From the NCBI RefSeq assembly GCF_018309085.1, contig NZ_CP070502.1, positions 3,653,001 through 3,717,000 on the forward strand: a stretch of 64,000 nucleotides of DNA, in the 5' to 3' direction. Both the position numbers and the translations under genes were made by a program. The DNA comes from Sporosarcina sp. Marseille-Q4063 (GTDB lineage: Bacteria; Bacillota; Bacilli; Bacillales_A; Planococcaceae). The notes beneath the pieces were generated by a model. It worked only from the letters and a program-made list of their open reading frames with translations. It did not search any database and was not told the DNA's origin. Positions 25,467-36,491 of the stretch are shown here, piece by piece (within the stretch, counting starts at the first letter, position 1; every line of letters begins with the position of its first letter).

Positions 25467-25495
25467 TTGAGCTGAGCGCAACTGTATGCTACACT
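25467..25495 (+). promoter_or_regulatory. Sigma-A promoter of ktrC
   Basis: TTGAGC-N17-TACACT, 37 bases before the ktrC ATG and directly after the ykuV terminator. Confidence 0.65.
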
Positions 25496-25532
25496 ATTCA
25501 GAACAGTGACCTCGTTAGGAGAGATGGTTTAC

Positions 25533-26192
25533 ATGAAAAAAGAATTTGTTGTAATTGGACTCGGGCGTTTTGGGGGAAGCATCGTAAAAGAATTGATTGT
25601 ACTGGGAGCCAACGTTATGGCTATCGATATTTCCGGTGCTCGAGTGGATGAATATGCGTTAATTGCAACACAAGCAGTTACCGCCGATACAACTGATGAA
25701 TCTGTCCTAAAATCACTAGGGATTCGAAATTTTGAACATGTGATTGTTGCGATTGGAGAAAATATACAAGCGAGTATTTTAACAACACTTATGTTAAAAG
25801 AAATAGGCGTTCCAAAAATAACCGTTAAAGCGCAAAATGATTACCATGCGAAGGTTCTTCGGAAAATTGGTGCTGATAAAGTGGTGCATCCAGAGCGTGA
25901 TATGGGGATCCGGATTGCAAATAATATGGTCTCGAATAATATTCTGGATTATCTTGAGTTGTCGGAAGAGCATTCTATTGCGGAGATAATGGCGAACGAG
26001 AGGTTAGTAGGGAAGACGTTAGTCGAGCTCGATATCCGAGCGAAATATGGTATCAACATCGTTGCGATAAAACGAGGCAATGACATTGTTGTTTCGCCGC
26101 AAGCGATTGAGGAAATTCAAATAGACGATATTTTAATTGTGATTGGATCCGATCATGATATTCATTTATTTGAGAAGAAGCTTTTTCATTAA
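25533..26192 (+). CDS. ktrC: Potassium uptake regulatory subunit KtrC (RCK/TrkA domain)
   Basis: A 219-residue cytosolic ring subunit of a Ktr potassium channel. The RCK_N Rossmann domain opens with FVVIGLGRFGGSIVKEL (GxGxxG) and binds ATP/ADP; residues about 135-219 form the RCK_C domain that binds c-di-AMP in this family. Length and position before rnjA match B. subtilis KtrC (YkqB). The membrane subunit (KtrD) is not in the window, as in B. subtilis. ATG 25533 follows TAGGAGAG; a nearer ATG at 25524 is too close to it. With darB this is the second probable c-di-AMP target encoded here. Single-gene unit with its own promoter and terminator. Confidence 0.88.
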   Translation: MKKEFVVIGLGRFGGSIVKELIVLGANVMAIDISGARVDEYALIATQAVTADTTDESVLKSLGIRNFEHVIVAIGENIQASILTTLMLKEIGVPKITVKAQNDYHAKVLRKIGADKVVHPERDMGIRIANNMVSNNILDYLELSEEHSIAEIMANERLVGKTLVELDIRAKYGINIVAIKRGNDIVVSPQAIEEIQIDDILIVIGSDHDIHLFEKKLFH

Positions 26193-26215
26193 TAAAAGGC
26201 TTTTAATAAAATTGA

Positions 26216-26257
26216 GCGAGTACTTGATGAAGTCATTATTCAAGTGCTCGTTTTTTA
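26216..26257 (+). terminator. Terminator after ktrC
   Basis: Stem CGAGTACTTGA / TCAAGTGCTCG (one G-U pair) with TTTTTT. Confidence 0.85.
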
Positions 26258-26265
26258 TTTGGTTC

Positions 26266-26391
26266 GTTGATTTACGTTCCGGGCGGACGCTTTCCTGCGG
26301 GCGAGCGCCGAGCCTCCTCTTCGCAAGCTCCTGTGGGGTCTCGGCTGTCTCGCTGATTCCGCTGGAGTCGCCGCCCTGCACTACAATCAAC
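26266..26391. repeat. GC-rich dispersed intergenic repeat element (about 126 bp)
   Basis: The region between ktrC and rnjA (about 530 bases) has no gene but holds this element. It begins GTTGATT...CCGGGCGG and ends CCGCCCTG...AATCAAC, terminal inverted repeats, and is far richer in G+C than its surroundings. The text (GGCGGACGC, GCGGGCGAGC, GGGGTCTC, GGAGTCGCCGCC) is a pattern I know from many Bacillales intergenic regions. A truncated second copy is at 56456-56477. No transposase is present. Small open frames in it on both strands are not genes. Confidence 0.8.
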
Positions 26392-26529
26392 TAATTTCAT
26401 TATTAGAATTAAGTTAATTAGTGCCATCTTTCCAACCATAAGATTGCTCAGAACTAAAGCATTTAAAGAAAAGTCTTAGAATATATATTTTTGATATTAC
26501 AAGCGTTAATAAAAGAACCGTCAACATTC

Positions 26530-26625
26530 TACTAAGAAAAATCGGCGAAGGCATCCGCAAGGTGAGGAAAGATACAGTTCAATCTTTCCCTAGCGCCGAA
26601 GCGTGTTCATAGGAAATTCTCAGTA
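26530..26625. repeat. 96-bp interrupted dyad (nested hairpin) of unknown kind
   Basis: Nested pairs are visible: TACTAAGAA/TTCTCAGTA (outer, one mismatch), TCGGCG/CGCCGA, and GGAAAGAT/ATCTTTCC around a short loop. There is no T-run, so it is not an ordinary terminator; it may be another small mobile repeat or a structured RNA. Confidence 0.5.
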
Positions 26626-26654
26626 CAGTCTAAAACATGTATAGAAAAAACAAA

Positions 26655-26700
26655 AAAAGTACAGAAAGGGAATTGTTGAATTCCTTCTGTACTTTTATTT
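26655..26700. terminator. Terminator of rnjA (bidirectional)
   Basis: Stem AGTACAGAA(A)GG.AATT / AATTCCTTCTGTACT, with TTTTTTTG on the minus-strand side and TTTTATTTTT on the plus side, right after the rnjA stop. Confidence 0.85.
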
Positions 26701-26723
26701 TTGGGTTAAACCCATTTTTTTTG

Positions 26724-28391
26724 TTAAACTTCTAAAATAACCGGAAGGACCATTGGTTTTCTTTCTGTTTTTTCATATAAATAGGGTCCGATTACGTCGA
26801 TGATTTCAGTTTTTAATGAAGCTATAGTTGTTGGTGAACTTGATAGTTTTCTTTGCAGCTGTCTAGAAAGCATCCGTTGTGCATCATGAATCATCACGCC
26901 TGACTCACGCATATAAACAAAGCCTCTCGAGATGATATCCGGACCAGAAACAATACGGTTTTTCTTTTTATCAATCGTTGCGACTACGATAACTAGTCCA
27001 TCTTCAGACAACATTTTGCGGTCGCGTAAGACAACGTTACCAATGTCGCCAATTCCGCTACCATCGATATAAACATCCCCGGAAGGAATTCGTCCAGCGC
27101 GTCTAGCCGAATCTGCGGTTAGAGCGAGTACATCTCCGTTTCCTAAAATAAATGTATTCTCTTGTGGAATATCGCAATCTACTGCTAATTCTGTATGCAT
27201 TTTCATCATTCGGTATTCACCATGAATCGGCATAAAGTACTTTGGTTTCATTAGACGAAGCATTAGCTTTTGTTCTTCCTGTGAACCGTGTCCGGAAGTA
27301 TGGATATTATTAAGAGATCCATGTAATACTTCAGCGCCAGCGCGGAATAACGAGTTAATTGTTTTGTTGATGCTTAGCGTGTTTCCTGGAATTGGAGAAG
27401 ATGAAAAAATAACAGTATCGCCAGGATGTATTTGTACTTGACGATGCGTGCCGTTTGCAATTCGCGATAATGCAGCCATTGGTTCTCCTTGACTACCAGT
27501 ACACAGAATCATAACTTCGCTAGCTTGCAGTCTATTTAATGAATGTGTGTCGACAAATAATTCTTTCGGGGCGTCGATATAACCAAGTTCGCGCCCAATG
27601 CGAATTGCATTGTCCATACTACGTCCAAATACTGCTATCTTACGTCCAAACTCTTGAGCCGCCACAATTACTTGTTGCAATCTGTGAATATTGGATGCAA
27701 ATGTAGCAAAAATGATACGTCCATCAACTTTACGGAAGATTTCATTTAAACTGTCACCGACCTTGCGTTCAGACATTGTGAAATTTGGAATTTCAGCATT
27801 TGTACTGTCGGATAATAGACATAGAACGCCTTCGCCTCCGATTTTCGCCATTTTAGTTAAATTTGCCGGTTCACCAACCGGAGTGAAGTCAAATTTGAAA
27901 TCGCCGGTATGAACGATATTACCGGAAGGTGTTTTTACGACAACACCGAATGCATCTGGAATACTATGCGTTGTACGGTAAAAACTTACTGATGTTTTAC
28001 GGAATTTAATGACGTCATCTTCATCAATAGGAATCATTGTTGTTGATCTTAATAATCCATGTTCTTCGAGTTTGTTTCGAAGTAAACCGAGCGCTAGTTT
28101 TCCGCCGTAGACAGGAACATTTACTTTTCGAAGTAAATACGGAATCCCGCCGATGTGGTCTTCGTGCCCGTGTGTAATGAAAAGCCCTTTAATCTTGTCG
28201 ACATTACGTTCAAGATAGGAGTAATCTGGAATAACATAATCGATTCCCAGTAACTCATCTTCTGGAAACTTAATACCTGCATCAATTAAGATGATTTCGT
28301 CTTGAAACTGCACACCATATGTGTTTTTGCCGATTTCGCCTAGTCCGCCTAGAGCGAAAACGCCTGTTTCATTATTTTTAATAGACTTCAT
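26724..28391 (-). CDS. rnjA: Ribonuclease J1
   Basis: A 555-residue metallo-beta-lactamase/beta-CASP ribonuclease with 5'-3' exo- and endonuclease activity, central to mRNA decay and rRNA maturation in Firmicutes. The zinc-binding motif HGHEDH is at 74-79, further motifs are HTGDFKFD and the beta-[14 protein letters not shown] and PIHGEYRMM. Length equals B. subtilis RnjA (555). It starts only two bases after the stop of rpoY (28394), so the two are co-transcribed, the arrangement known from B. subtilis. A strong terminator follows. Confidence 0.97.
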   Translation of the reverse strand: MKSIKNNETGVFALGGLGEIGKNTYGVQFQDEIILIDAGIKFPEDELLGIDYVIPDYSYLERNVDKIKGLFITHGHEDHIGGIPYLLRKVNVPVYGGKLALGLLRNKLEEHGLLRSTTMIPIDEDDVIKFRKTSVSFYRTTHSIPDAFGVVVKTPSGNIVHTGDFKFDFTPVGEPANLTKMAKIGGEGVLCLLSDSTNAEIPNFTMSERKVGDSLNEIFRKVDGRIIFATFASNIHRLQQVIVAAQEFGRKIAVFGRSMDNAIRIGRELGYIDAPKELFVDTHSLNRLQASEVMILCTGSQGEPMAALSRIANGTHRQVQIHPGDTVIFSSSPIPGNTLSINKTINSLFRAGAEVLHGSLNNIHTSGHGSQEEQKLMLRLMKPKYFMPIHGEYRMMKMHTELAVDCDIPQENTFILGNGDVLALTADSARRAGRIPSGDVYIDGSGIGDIGNVVLRDRKMLSEDGLVIVVATIDKKKNRIVSGPDIISRGFVYMRESGVMIHDAQRMLSRQLQRKLSSSPTTIASLKTEIIDVIGPYLYEKTERKPMVLPVILEV

Positions 28392-28393
28392 TT

Positions 28394-28603
28394 TTATACC
28401 TGCTCGAGTTCGAAATGCGGTGAAGCCTTTTCAAATTCAAGGTGCTCTCCTTCAAGTAGTTGAATATATTCGATATTGAAGTTGCGACCTTTAAGAATTT
28501 CGCGCACAGTTTTTTCTGAATCAGCTTCAATGTACATGCTTTTTGTATTTTCGCGGACAGGTACTTCTAGCACGTTTTCTTGGTAATAAATTTTGTAAAT
28601 CAT
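28394..28603 (-). CDS. rpoY: RNA polymerase epsilon subunit RpoY (YkzG)
   Basis: A 69-residue protein beginning [10 protein letters not shown], the small Firmicutes-specific epsilon subunit of RNA polymerase. ATG 28603 is eight bases after AAAGGAGAG; a longer in-frame start nine codons upstream would read through the ribosome binding site and is rejected. The sequence [15 protein letters not shown] and the acidic C-terminus are typical. It is co-transcribed with rnjA, which links RNA synthesis and decay genes in one unit. Confidence 0.95.
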   Translation of the reverse strand: MIYKIYYQENVLEVPVRENTKSMYIEADSEKTVREILKGRNFNIEYIQLLEGEHLEFEKASPHFELEQV

Positions 28604-28642
28604 AAATTTTGCTCTCCTTTTAACGTTCAATTAAAATCATTC

Positions 28643-28671
28643 TCTATATAGTATCATGAGATTTAGGTAAA
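28643..28671 (-). promoter_or_regulatory. Probable promoter of rpoY-rnjA
   Basis: Minus strand TTTACC-N17-TATAGA, -10 at 28643-28648, about 40 bases before the rpoY ATG. The -35 is moderate. Confidence 0.5.
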
Positions 28672-28703
28672 ATAAAGAAAAGCCGACCAAATTATAGGCC
28701 GGC
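28672..28703 (-). terminator. Terminator of the 23-codon reading frame
   Basis: Minus strand AGCCGGCC / GGTCGGCT stem with one G-U pair and an eight-base loop, followed by TTTTCTTTA. It begins nine bases after the small reading frame ends. Confidence 0.8.
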
Positions 28704-28711
28704 TATAAAAG

Positions 28712-28783
28712 TTATGCTATTGTTTTTTTGCCGAGTATGCCATTAAGCCGTCTCAACATTTTTCGTTTTAGGCGTTTGTACAT
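28712..28783 (-). CDS. Possible 23-residue basic peptide gene
   Basis: A short frame with ATG 28783, GAGGAG nine bases upstream, and a terminator directly after the stop. The peptide begins MYKRLKRKML and ends GILGKKTIA; ten of 23 residues are Lys or Arg and it could form an amphipathic basic helix. It lies alone between def and rpoY on the same strand as both. Not recognised. Ribosome binding site plus terminator favour a translated gene, but a small RNA with a chance frame cannot be excluded. Confidence 0.5.
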   Translation of the reverse strand: MYKRLKRKMLRRLNGILGKKTIA

Positions 28784-28894
28784 GGCAGATCACTCCTCGT
28801 CTTTATTGTAATCCATTCTGAACTTTCTGTCAAGTGTTCTTAGTGGTTAATAAGACGATGCTTTTAGTAGTTGTCGATTCGAACCAATAAAAAA

Positions 28895-29452
28895 TCATGC
28901 ACGTTCAAAGGGAGTCGCGCCTGGAATTTCTTTGTATGGTTCATTCTTATCTATGTGATCATAGAACATAATCCCATTTAAATGATCCAGTTCGTGTTGA
29001 AAGGCAATCGCTGCAAGTCCACGCAGCCGTTTCTTAAATTCATTTCCGTCCTGGTCGAAAGCTTTAATCGTAATTCTTGAATAACGAGGAACAAACCCTT
29101 CAACGTTTCTATCGACTGATAAGCATCCTTCACCTGATGTGAGATAGGTTCTTTCAACGGAATGGCTTATGATTTTTGGATTGATTGCTACAAAGCTTAT
29201 GGGTTCGCCTTTCATTTCTATAATATGGAGCGCAAAAACTCTTTTCGAAACATTGACTTGTGGTGCAGCAAGACCTACGCCAGCACGCAAATTATATTTT
29301 TCAGCAATTACTGGGTCATGACTATTTTTTAAGTATGTGAGTAAATCATCGCATAGATCAATCTCTTCATTAGTTAATGGAAAAGTCATTTCTTCGGCTG
29401 TTTTTCGTAATGCCGGGTGGCCTTCTCTAACTATGTCTTTCATTACTATCAT
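28895..29452 (-). CDS. def: Peptide deformylase
   Basis: A 185-residue metalloenzyme that removes the formyl group from nascent proteins. All three motifs are present: GVGLAAPQ (58-65), EGCLS (108-112) and QHELDH (152-157), with Cys110 and the two histidines as metal ligands. Its length and the extra insertion around 40-52 mark the type 2 Gram-positive enzyme (YkrB/DefB of B. subtilis), which holds this position. The ATG at 29452 is eight bases after AAAGGAGA. Confidence 0.95.
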   Translation of the reverse strand: MIVMKDIVREGHPALRKTAEEMTFPLTNEEIDLCDDLLTYLKNSHDPVIAEKYNLRAGVGLAAPQVNVSKRVFALHIIEMKGEPISFVAINPKIISHSVERTYLTSGEGCLSVDRNVEGFVPRYSRITIKAFDQDGNEFKKRLRGLAAIAFQHELDHLNGIMFYDHIDKNEPYKEIPGATPFERA

Positions 29453-29588
29453 CGCAAAATTCTCCTTTTAGCCTTTATTATATACATTAGTATAATCGAA
29501 TGGGATTGAGCTTAAAAGGAATTTAGCATTTGGTTGAATTTATTATCGTTAACAGATATAATTCAAAGGAAATCGGAGGGGTATTATC

Positions 29589-30230
29589 GTGAGGAAATAT
29601 ATAGTTAGCATTATTTTAATCGGTACATTATTTCTATCAGCATGTAATTTCGGTTCATCTACTGAGAAAGATCTTGCGGATGTATTATCGAAGTTGAATA
29701 GTGCTGAAGAGAAGTACCGCGAAGCACAAGGTGAACTTTCCAGCCTTGAGAAGTCTGAGCAAACGCTTTTCAATGAAATCATTCAATTAACACAAGAAGA
29801 AAAAGAGGAACTTAAAACAAAAGTATCCGAAGTGGAAGAATCACTGGAACAACGTCTAAGCTTTCTAGAAGACGAAGAAAGTTCTATTGGAAAAGCGAAA
29901 GAATCAGTAGCGACATTCGATGAAATTATAGAAAAAGCGGATGAAGAAAAAATAAAAGCTGAAATAACGGAACTAAGAGATTCTGTTAACAATCGTTATG
30001 ATCTGCATTCAGACTTTGTTGAAAACTATAAAACGTTAGCAGATTTGCAAAAGGAACTCTATGGAATGCTTGTTGATGAAGAAACTGAGGTTTCGAAATT
30101 GCAAGAAAAGGTTACAGAAGTAAATAAACAAAACGAAACTGTAAAAGGAATTATTAATTCATTCAACGAAGCTACCGGTACAGTCAATAAGTTGAAAGAA
30201 GACTTATTCAATAAATTAGCTGAAAAATAA
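29589..30230 (+). CDS. ykyA: YkyA-family lipoprotein with coiled coil
   Basis: A 213-residue putative cell-wall-binding lipoprotein. The N-terminal signal ends in the lipobox LSAC with Cys19 as lipid anchor. The rest is almost entirely a charged coiled coil (about 28-205). Start is GTG 29589 after GGAGGGG. It sits between def and pdhA as B. subtilis ykyA. Its role is unknown; the coiled coil suggests a structural or partner-binding task on the outer face of the membrane. A terminator follows. Confidence 0.88.
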   Translation: MRKYIVSIILIGTLFLSACNFGSSTEKDLADVLSKLNSAEEKYREAQGELSSLEKSEQTLFNEIIQLTQEEKEELKTKVSEVEESLEQRLSFLEDEESSIGKAKESVATFDEIIEKADEEKIKAEITELRDSVNNRYDLHSDFVENYKTLADLQKELYGMLVDEETEVSKLQEKVTEVNKQNETVKGIINSFNEATGTVNKLKEDLFNKLAEK

Positions 30231-30235
30231 TTATT

Positions 30236-30277
30236 CGAAAAGACTAGATGTGTAAAAAGCACTCTAGTCTTTTTTGG
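30236..30277 (+). terminator. Terminator after ykyA
   Basis: Stem AAAAGACTAGA(TG)TG / CA(CT)CTAGTCTTTT with TTTTTT. Confidence 0.85.
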
Positions 30278-30331
30278 ATAAACTCTGTCAATCAATGATT
30301 CTATTATAATACAGATTAGATATTGTACTAA

Positions 30332-31618
<1,287 letters not shown>

Positions 31619-31621
31619 CCG

Positions 31622-32599
31622 ATGGCACAAATGACGATGATTCAAGCAATTAACGATGCTATGAAAACAGAGCTGAAAAATGATGAAAACGTCCTCGTCT
31701 TCGGTGAAGACGTTGGAAATAACGGCGGAGTATTCCGTGCAACAGAAGGATTACAAAAAGAATTTGGTGAAGAGCGCGTGTTTGATACGCCACTCGGAGA
31801 ATCCGGAATTGGCGGACTTGCAATCGGTCTTTCACTGACAGGGTTCCGTCCAGTAATGGAAATCCAATTCTTCGGTTTCGTTTATGAAGTAATGGATTCT
31901 ATCAGTGGTCAACTCGCTCGTATGCAATTCCGTAGCGGCGGGAAATACAACGGACCTGTTACAATTCGATCGCCATTCGGCGGAGGCGTTGCAACACCTG
32001 AGATGCATGCAGATAGTTTAGAAGGTCTTATGGCGGCACAGCCGGGCTTGACTGTAGTTATCCCATCTACTCCATATGATGCGAAAGGGCTTCTCATTTC
32101 TGCAATTCGTGATGAAAATCCTGTCGTGTACTTGGAGCATATGAAATTATATCGTTCATTCAGACAAGAAGTTCCTGAAGAAGAGTACACAATTCCACTC
32201 GGCAAAGCGGATGTGAAACGTGAAGGAACAGATCTTTCAATTTTCGCATACGGAGCAATGGTTCACGAAAGCTTGAAAGCAGCAGAAGAGTTGGAAAAAG
32301 AAGGACATTCAGTTGAAGTAGTGGATCTAAGAACTGTTCAACCACTCGATATTGAAGCGATAATTGCCTCTGTTGAAAAAACAAATCGTGCAATCGTAGT
32401 ACAAGAAGCACAAAAACAAGCTGGAATCGCAGCAAACGTTGTGGCAGAAATTACAGAACGTGCAATTCTAAGTCTTGAAGCGCCGGTTCTGCGTGTAACT
32501 GCACCAGATACGATTTACCCATATGCACAGGGTGAAAACGCTTGGTTGCCAAATGCTAAAGATATTATGGAAGCAGCTAATAAAGTTTTAACGTTCTAA
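31622..32599 (+). CDS. pdhB: Pyruvate dehydrogenase E1 component, beta subunit
   Basis: A 325-residue partner of PdhA forming the alpha2beta2 E1. It contains the transketolase pyrimidine-binding domain ([19 protein letters not shown] near 25-45, [13 protein letters not shown]) and the C-terminal transketolase domain ([13 protein letters not shown]). Length is standard. The ribosome binding site AAAAGGAG lies inside the end of pdhA. Co-transcribed with pdhA and pdhC. Confidence 0.97.
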   Translation: MAQMTMIQAINDAMKTELKNDENVLVFGEDVGNNGGVFRATEGLQKEFGEERVFDTPLGESGIGGLAIGLSLTGFRPVMEIQFFGFVYEVMDSISGQLARMQFRSGGKYNGPVTIRSPFGGGVATPEMHADSLEGLMAAQPGLTVVIPSTPYDAKGLLISAIRDENPVVYLEHMKLYRSFRQEVPEEEYTIPLGKADVKREGTDLSIFAYGAMVHESLKAAEELEKEGHSVEVVDLRTVQPLDIEAIIASVEKTNRAIVVQEAQKQAGIAANVVAEITERAILSLEAPVLRVTAPDTIYPYAQGENAWLPNAKDIMEAANKVLTF

Positions 32600-32641
32600 G
32601 TTGAACTTAGTAGTTATTGATAAAAAGGAAGGGTGAACTAA

Positions 32642-33982
32642 GTGGCATATGTATTCCGTTTACCAGATATCGGAGAAGGAATTCACGAAGGTGAAATTTT
32701 AAAGTGGTTTGTAGCTGAGGGCGACAAAGTCGAAGAGGATGACGTTCTTTTTGAAGTCCAAAACGACAAGGCTGTTGTAGAAATCCCATCTCCGGTTGCA
32801 GGTACTGTAGAAAAGTTATTAGTTTCTGAAGGAACAGTGGCAGTTGTAGGAGATGCATTAATTCAAATTGATGCACCAGGATACGAACATCTTCATGAGG
32901 AAAAGGTTGAAGACGATGCTCAGGTAGAGACCGAAGCACAGGTTCAAGCTACAGCAGAAAAAGGCCAGCCGATTGAAAAAGAAGAGGCGCCGAAAGAAGA
33001 AGCATCAACAGAAGTTAAGACAGAAACAACAGTTCAAGAAACAGATGTTGATTTGGATAGAAGAATTATTGCAATGCCTTCAGTCCGTAAGTTTGCACGT
33101 GAGAATGATGTTGACATTCGCCAAGTTGCGGGATCAGGAAAAAATGGTCGCATTTTGAAAGACGACGTTCAAGCATTTGTAAACGGTGAACAAACATCGA
33201 CTTCTGCACCTGCTGCGGAAGATAAAGCCGGGAAAACGGCAGCACCAGCGGAGGACAAGCAAGTTTCACTTGAAGGGGACTTCCCTGAAACACGTGAAAA
33301 AATGTCCAGCATGAGAAAAATTATTGCAAAAGCAATGGTTAACTCGAAACATACGGCTCCACATGTTACATTATTAGACGAGGTAGATGTTTCTGCACTT
33401 GTTGCACACCGCAAAAAGTTCAAAGACATCGCCCTTGAAAAAGATATTCGTCTAACTTATTTGCCATATGTTGTTAAGGCGCTAGTGAGCACGTTAAGAG
33501 AATTCCCTGAGTTCAATACATCGTATGATGAGGAGACTGAGGAAATTATTCAGAAGCATTATTATAATATCGGAATCGCGGCAGATACAGAACGCGGACT
33601 AGTTGTGCCGGTTATTAAGCACGCAGACCGAAAATCAGTATTCGCAATTTCCGACGAAATTAATAAGCTAGCTGTAAAAGCACGTGATGGCAAATTGTCT
33701 ATGGCTGAAATGAGTGGCGCTTCATGCTCTATTTCGAATATCGGTTCGGCAGGCGGCCAGTGGTTTACACCAATCATTAACCATCCTGAAGTTGCGATTC
33801 TTGGTATTGGTCGCATCGCTGAAAAACCGGTCGTAAAAGACGGAGAAATTGTAGCAGTACCTATGCTTGCACTATCTCTTGTTTTCGACCACAGAATGAT
33901 GGACGGTGCTACTGCGCAACAAGCATTGAACCACCTAAAGAGATTACTTGCAGACCCAGAACTTTTATTAATGGAGGGGTAA
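32642..33982 (+). CDS. pdhC: Dihydrolipoamide acetyltransferase (E2)
   Basis: A 446-residue E2 core. One lipoyl domain (1-80) with the lipoylation lysine in NDKAVVEIP (Lys43), an acidic Glu/Ala/Lys linker, the E1/E3-binding domain (about 138-174, [18 protein letters not shown]), an Ala/Pro linker and the catalytic domain with DHRMMDG (His417, Asp421). A single lipoyl domain is normal for Bacillales. Starts at GTG 32642 after AAGGAAGGG. Transfers acetyl groups to CoA. Confidence 0.97.
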   Translation: MAYVFRLPDIGEGIHEGEILKWFVAEGDKVEEDDVLFEVQNDKAVVEIPSPVAGTVEKLLVSEGTVAVVGDALIQIDAPGYEHLHEEKVEDDAQVETEAQVQATAEKGQPIEKEEAPKEEASTEVKTETTVQETDVDLDRRIIAMPSVRKFARENDVDIRQVAGSGKNGRILKDDVQAFVNGEQTSTSAPAAEDKAGKTAAPAEDKQVSLEGDFPETREKMSSMRKIIAKAMVNSKHTAPHVTLLDEVDVSALVAHRKKFKDIALEKDIRLTYLPYVVKALVSTLREFPEFNTSYDEETEEIIQKHYYNIGIAADTERGLVVPVIKHADRKSVFAISDEINKLAVKARDGKLSMAEMSGASCSISNIGSAGGQWFTPIINHPEVAILGIGRIAEKPVVKDGEIVAVPMLALSLVFDHRMMDGATAQQALNHLKRLLADPELLLMEG

Positions 33983-33985
33983 GAA

Positions 33986-35389
33986 ATGGTAGTAGGAGAT
34001 TTCCCGATTGAAGTAGAAACACTCGTTGTTGGTTCAGGACCAGGAGGATATGTTGCAGCAATTCGTGCATCACAACTTGGTCAAAAAGTAACAATTGTTG
34101 AGAGAGAAAACCTAGGTGGCGTATGCTTGAACGTTGGGTGTATCCCATCAAAAGCACTAATTTCTGTTGGACATCGTTATGTACAGGCGAAAAATTCTGA
34201 GCAAATGGGAATTTCTGCAGAAGTTAATCTTGATTTTTCAAAAGTTCAAGAGTTTAAAGACGGCGTTGTTACTCGCTTAACAGGCGGCGTTAATGGACTT
34301 ATGAAAGGCAATAAAATTGACGTAGTTCAAGGAGAAGCTTACTTCGTTGATGAGAACACAGTTCGTATCATCAGCGGCGAGTCAGCTCAAACATACAAAT
34401 TTAAAAATGCGATTGTCGCAACGGGCTCACGTCCAGTTGAAATCCCATCATTTAAGTTCTCAGAACGCGTACTTAGCTCGACAGGCGCGCTAAGTCTTAA
34501 AGAATTGCCTAAAAAATTAGTTGTTATCGGTGGAGGATACATCGGAACTGAACTTGGTTCTGCTTATGCGAACCTTGGATCTGAAGTAACGATTATTGAA
34601 GGCGCTAATGACATTTTGGCGGGCTTTGAAAAACAAATGACGCAAATGGTTAAAAAAGGTTTGAAGAAAAAAGGCGTTGAAATTGTAACAAAAGCATCAG
34701 CTAAAGGTGTAGAGGAAACTGATTCTGGTGTAACAGTTACATACGAAGCAGGCGGCGAGGAAAAAACTGTCGAAGCTGACTATGTGCTTGTTACTGTAGG
34801 TCGTCGTCCGAATACAGACGAAATGGGCCTTGAAACAACTGGTATCAACATCAGCGAACGTGGTCTTATTGAGGTTGACAAACAGTGCCGCACGAACGTT
34901 CCATCAATCTATGCGATTGGTGACGTCGTACCTGGACTTCAACTTGCGCATAAAGCATCTTATGAAGCGAAAATTGCTGCTGAAGCAATCTCAGGAATGA
35001 AATCTGAAGTTGATTACCTAGCAATTCCAGCTGTTTGCTTTACGGATCCTGAACTTGCGACTGTTGGTTTAAACGAACAGCAGGCAAAAGATGAAGGATA
35101 TGAAGTATCAAGCGGAAAATTCCCATATGCAGCGAACGGACGTGCAATCGCACTAGACGCTACAGACGGGTTTGTAAAACTTGTTGCGCGTAAAGAAGAC
35201 GGGTTGCTACTCGGTGCACAAATCGTTGGAGAAAATGCGTCAGATATGATTTCTGAACTTGCGCTAGCAATCGAAGCAGGAATGACTGTGGAAGATATCG
35301 CAATGACGATTCATGCACACCCAACATTAGCTGAAATTACGATGGAAGCTGCTGAAGTGTTATTGGGTAAACCAATTCATATGATGTAA
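33986..35389 (+). CDS. pdhD: Dihydrolipoamide dehydrogenase (E3)
   Basis: A 467-residue FAD enzyme that reoxidises lipoamide with NAD+. The FAD motif GSGPGG is at 16-21, the redox disulfide in [14 protein letters not shown] (Cys47/Cys52), the NAD motif [10 protein letters not shown] near 185 and the catalytic C-terminal HAHPTLAE. It begins three bases after pdhC and is followed by a terminator, so it closes the operon. It can also serve the 2-oxoglutarate complex, whose genes are not in the window. Confidence 0.97.
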   Translation: MVVGDFPIEVETLVVGSGPGGYVAAIRASQLGQKVTIVERENLGGVCLNVGCIPSKALISVGHRYVQAKNSEQMGISAEVNLDFSKVQEFKDGVVTRLTGGVNGLMKGNKIDVVQGEAYFVDENTVRIISGESAQTYKFKNAIVATGSRPVEIPSFKFSERVLSSTGALSLKELPKKLVVIGGGYIGTELGSAYANLGSEVTIIEGANDILAGFEKQMTQMVKKGLKKKGVEIVTKASAKGVEETDSGVTVTYEAGGEEKTVEADYVLVTVGRRPNTDEMGLETTGINISERGLIEVDKQCRTNVPSIYAIGDVVPGLQLAHKASYEAKIAAEAISGMKSEVDYLAIPAVCFTDPELATVGLNEQQAKDEGYEVSSGKFPYAANGRAIALDATDGFVKLVARKEDGLLLGAQIVGENASDMISELALAIEAGMTVEDIAMTIHAHPTLAEITMEAAEVLLGKPIHMM

Positions 35390-35404
35390 TTTTACAAAAC
35401 TTCG

Positions 35405-35441
35405 TCCACAAGGTGAAAAACTCGCCTTGTGGATTTTTTTA
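35405..35441 (+). terminator. Terminator of the pdh operon
   Basis: Stem TCCACAAGG / CCTTGTGGA with TTTTTTT. Confidence 0.92.
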
Positions 35442-35557
35442 TTCTAACGGTTGCGATGTTGATATTGGTCGGATAGTAAAAAACTAAGAAATTATTAATT
35501 TCTTTTGCGGTTTAATTTGGTGGAGTGATACACTATACGGAGTGAAAGGAGATGCAT

Positions 35558-36403
35558 ATGAAAAAACAACTAGTATACATAATTGCTACACTCGTACTCT
35601 TGCTTTCTGCTTGTGCTGAGGATGGTGAAAAAGAGACGACTTTTAAAGAAAAAGAAGACCCGGCTACAACTGAAAATGAAACTGACGATGAAAACGCCGT
35701 TAATGACGAGGAATCTGAAGAAGTTGAGACGGAAGATGAATCAGAAGAAACTGCGGAAGAAGTAGCGGAAAAACTTTATGAATTGGGTGCAGCCTGGTAT
35801 TTCAAGCCTATCGGAGAAGCAAACCCGAAAGCAGTCCTTTTGACGATTGATGATGCGCCAGATAAACGATCACTGGATATGGCAAAAACATTAAAAGAAT
35901 TAAATGCGCCGGCAATCTTTTTCGTCAATGGACATTTCATCGAAACTGATGAAGAAAAGGCTGTTTTAAAAGAAATCCATGATATGGGCTTCGCAATTGG
36001 AAATCATACGAATACACATGCGAATCTACGGCAAATTTCGGAGGCTGAACAAGAGGAAGAAATCATCACCGTAAGTGATACGGTCGAGGAAGTAATTGGA
36101 GAACGGCCGAAATTTTTCCGCGCACCATTTGGACAGAATTCTGATTTCAGCAGAGAACTCGTTAAAAATGATGGCATGCTTCTGATGAATTGGTCATACG
36201 GTTATGATTGGGAGAAACAGTATATGGAGGCCGGACCGTTAGCTGATATTATGGTGAATAATGAATTTTTGCGCGATGGCGCGAATTTATTGATGCATGA
36301 TCGGGAATGGACTGCAGATGCTTTAAAAGATATTGTTGAAGGTCTGCGTGCAAAAGGTTACGATTTAATCGATCCAGCAACAATTCAAGGTGTCGAACAG
36401 TAA
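35558..36403 (+). CDS. Polysaccharide deacetylase-family lipoprotein
   Basis: A 281-residue exported protein: signal with lipobox LLSAC, a 50-residue acidic Glu/Asp/Thr linker, then a NodB-homology domain. Catalytic motifs are LLTIDDAPD (motif 1, metal and base aspartates kept although the usual TFDDG is altered), GNHTNTHAN (motif 2 histidines) and RAPFG (motif 3). Such enzymes deacetylate peptidoglycan or other surface glycans. ATG 35558 is six bases after AAAGGAG; an ATG at 35552 touches that site. Single gene with its own terminator. Substrate not determinable. Confidence 0.85.
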   Translation: MKKQLVYIIATLVLLLSACAEDGEKETTFKEKEDPATTENETDDENAVNDEESEEVETEDESEETAEEVAEKLYELGAAWYFKPIGEANPKAVLLTIDDAPDKRSLDMAKTLKELNAPAIFFVNGHFIETDEEKAVLKEIHDMGFAIGNHTNTHANLRQISEAEQEEEIITVSDTVEEVIGERPKFFRAPFGQNSDFSRELVKNDGMLLMNWSYGYDWEKQYMEAGPLADIMVNNEFLRDGANLLMHDREWTADALKDIVEGLRAKGYDLIDPATIQGVEQ

Positions 36404-36409
36404 AAAATA

Positions 36410-36451
36410 ACGGTTTAAAAAAGCGATCAACGCTTTTTAAGCCGTATTTTT
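36410..36451 (+). terminator. Terminator after the deacetylase gene
   Basis: Stem ACGG.TTAAAAAAGCG / CGCTTTTTAA.CCGT with TTTTTG. Confidence 0.85.
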
Positions 36452-36491
36452 GTAGAAATTATCAAAGTAGAACTAATAGGGGGAATTAGGA

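Noticed and set aside
26143-26394. Open frames through the GC-rich element after ktrC
   Set aside because: They start inside ktrC or the element, have no ribosome binding site and read through the ktrC terminator.
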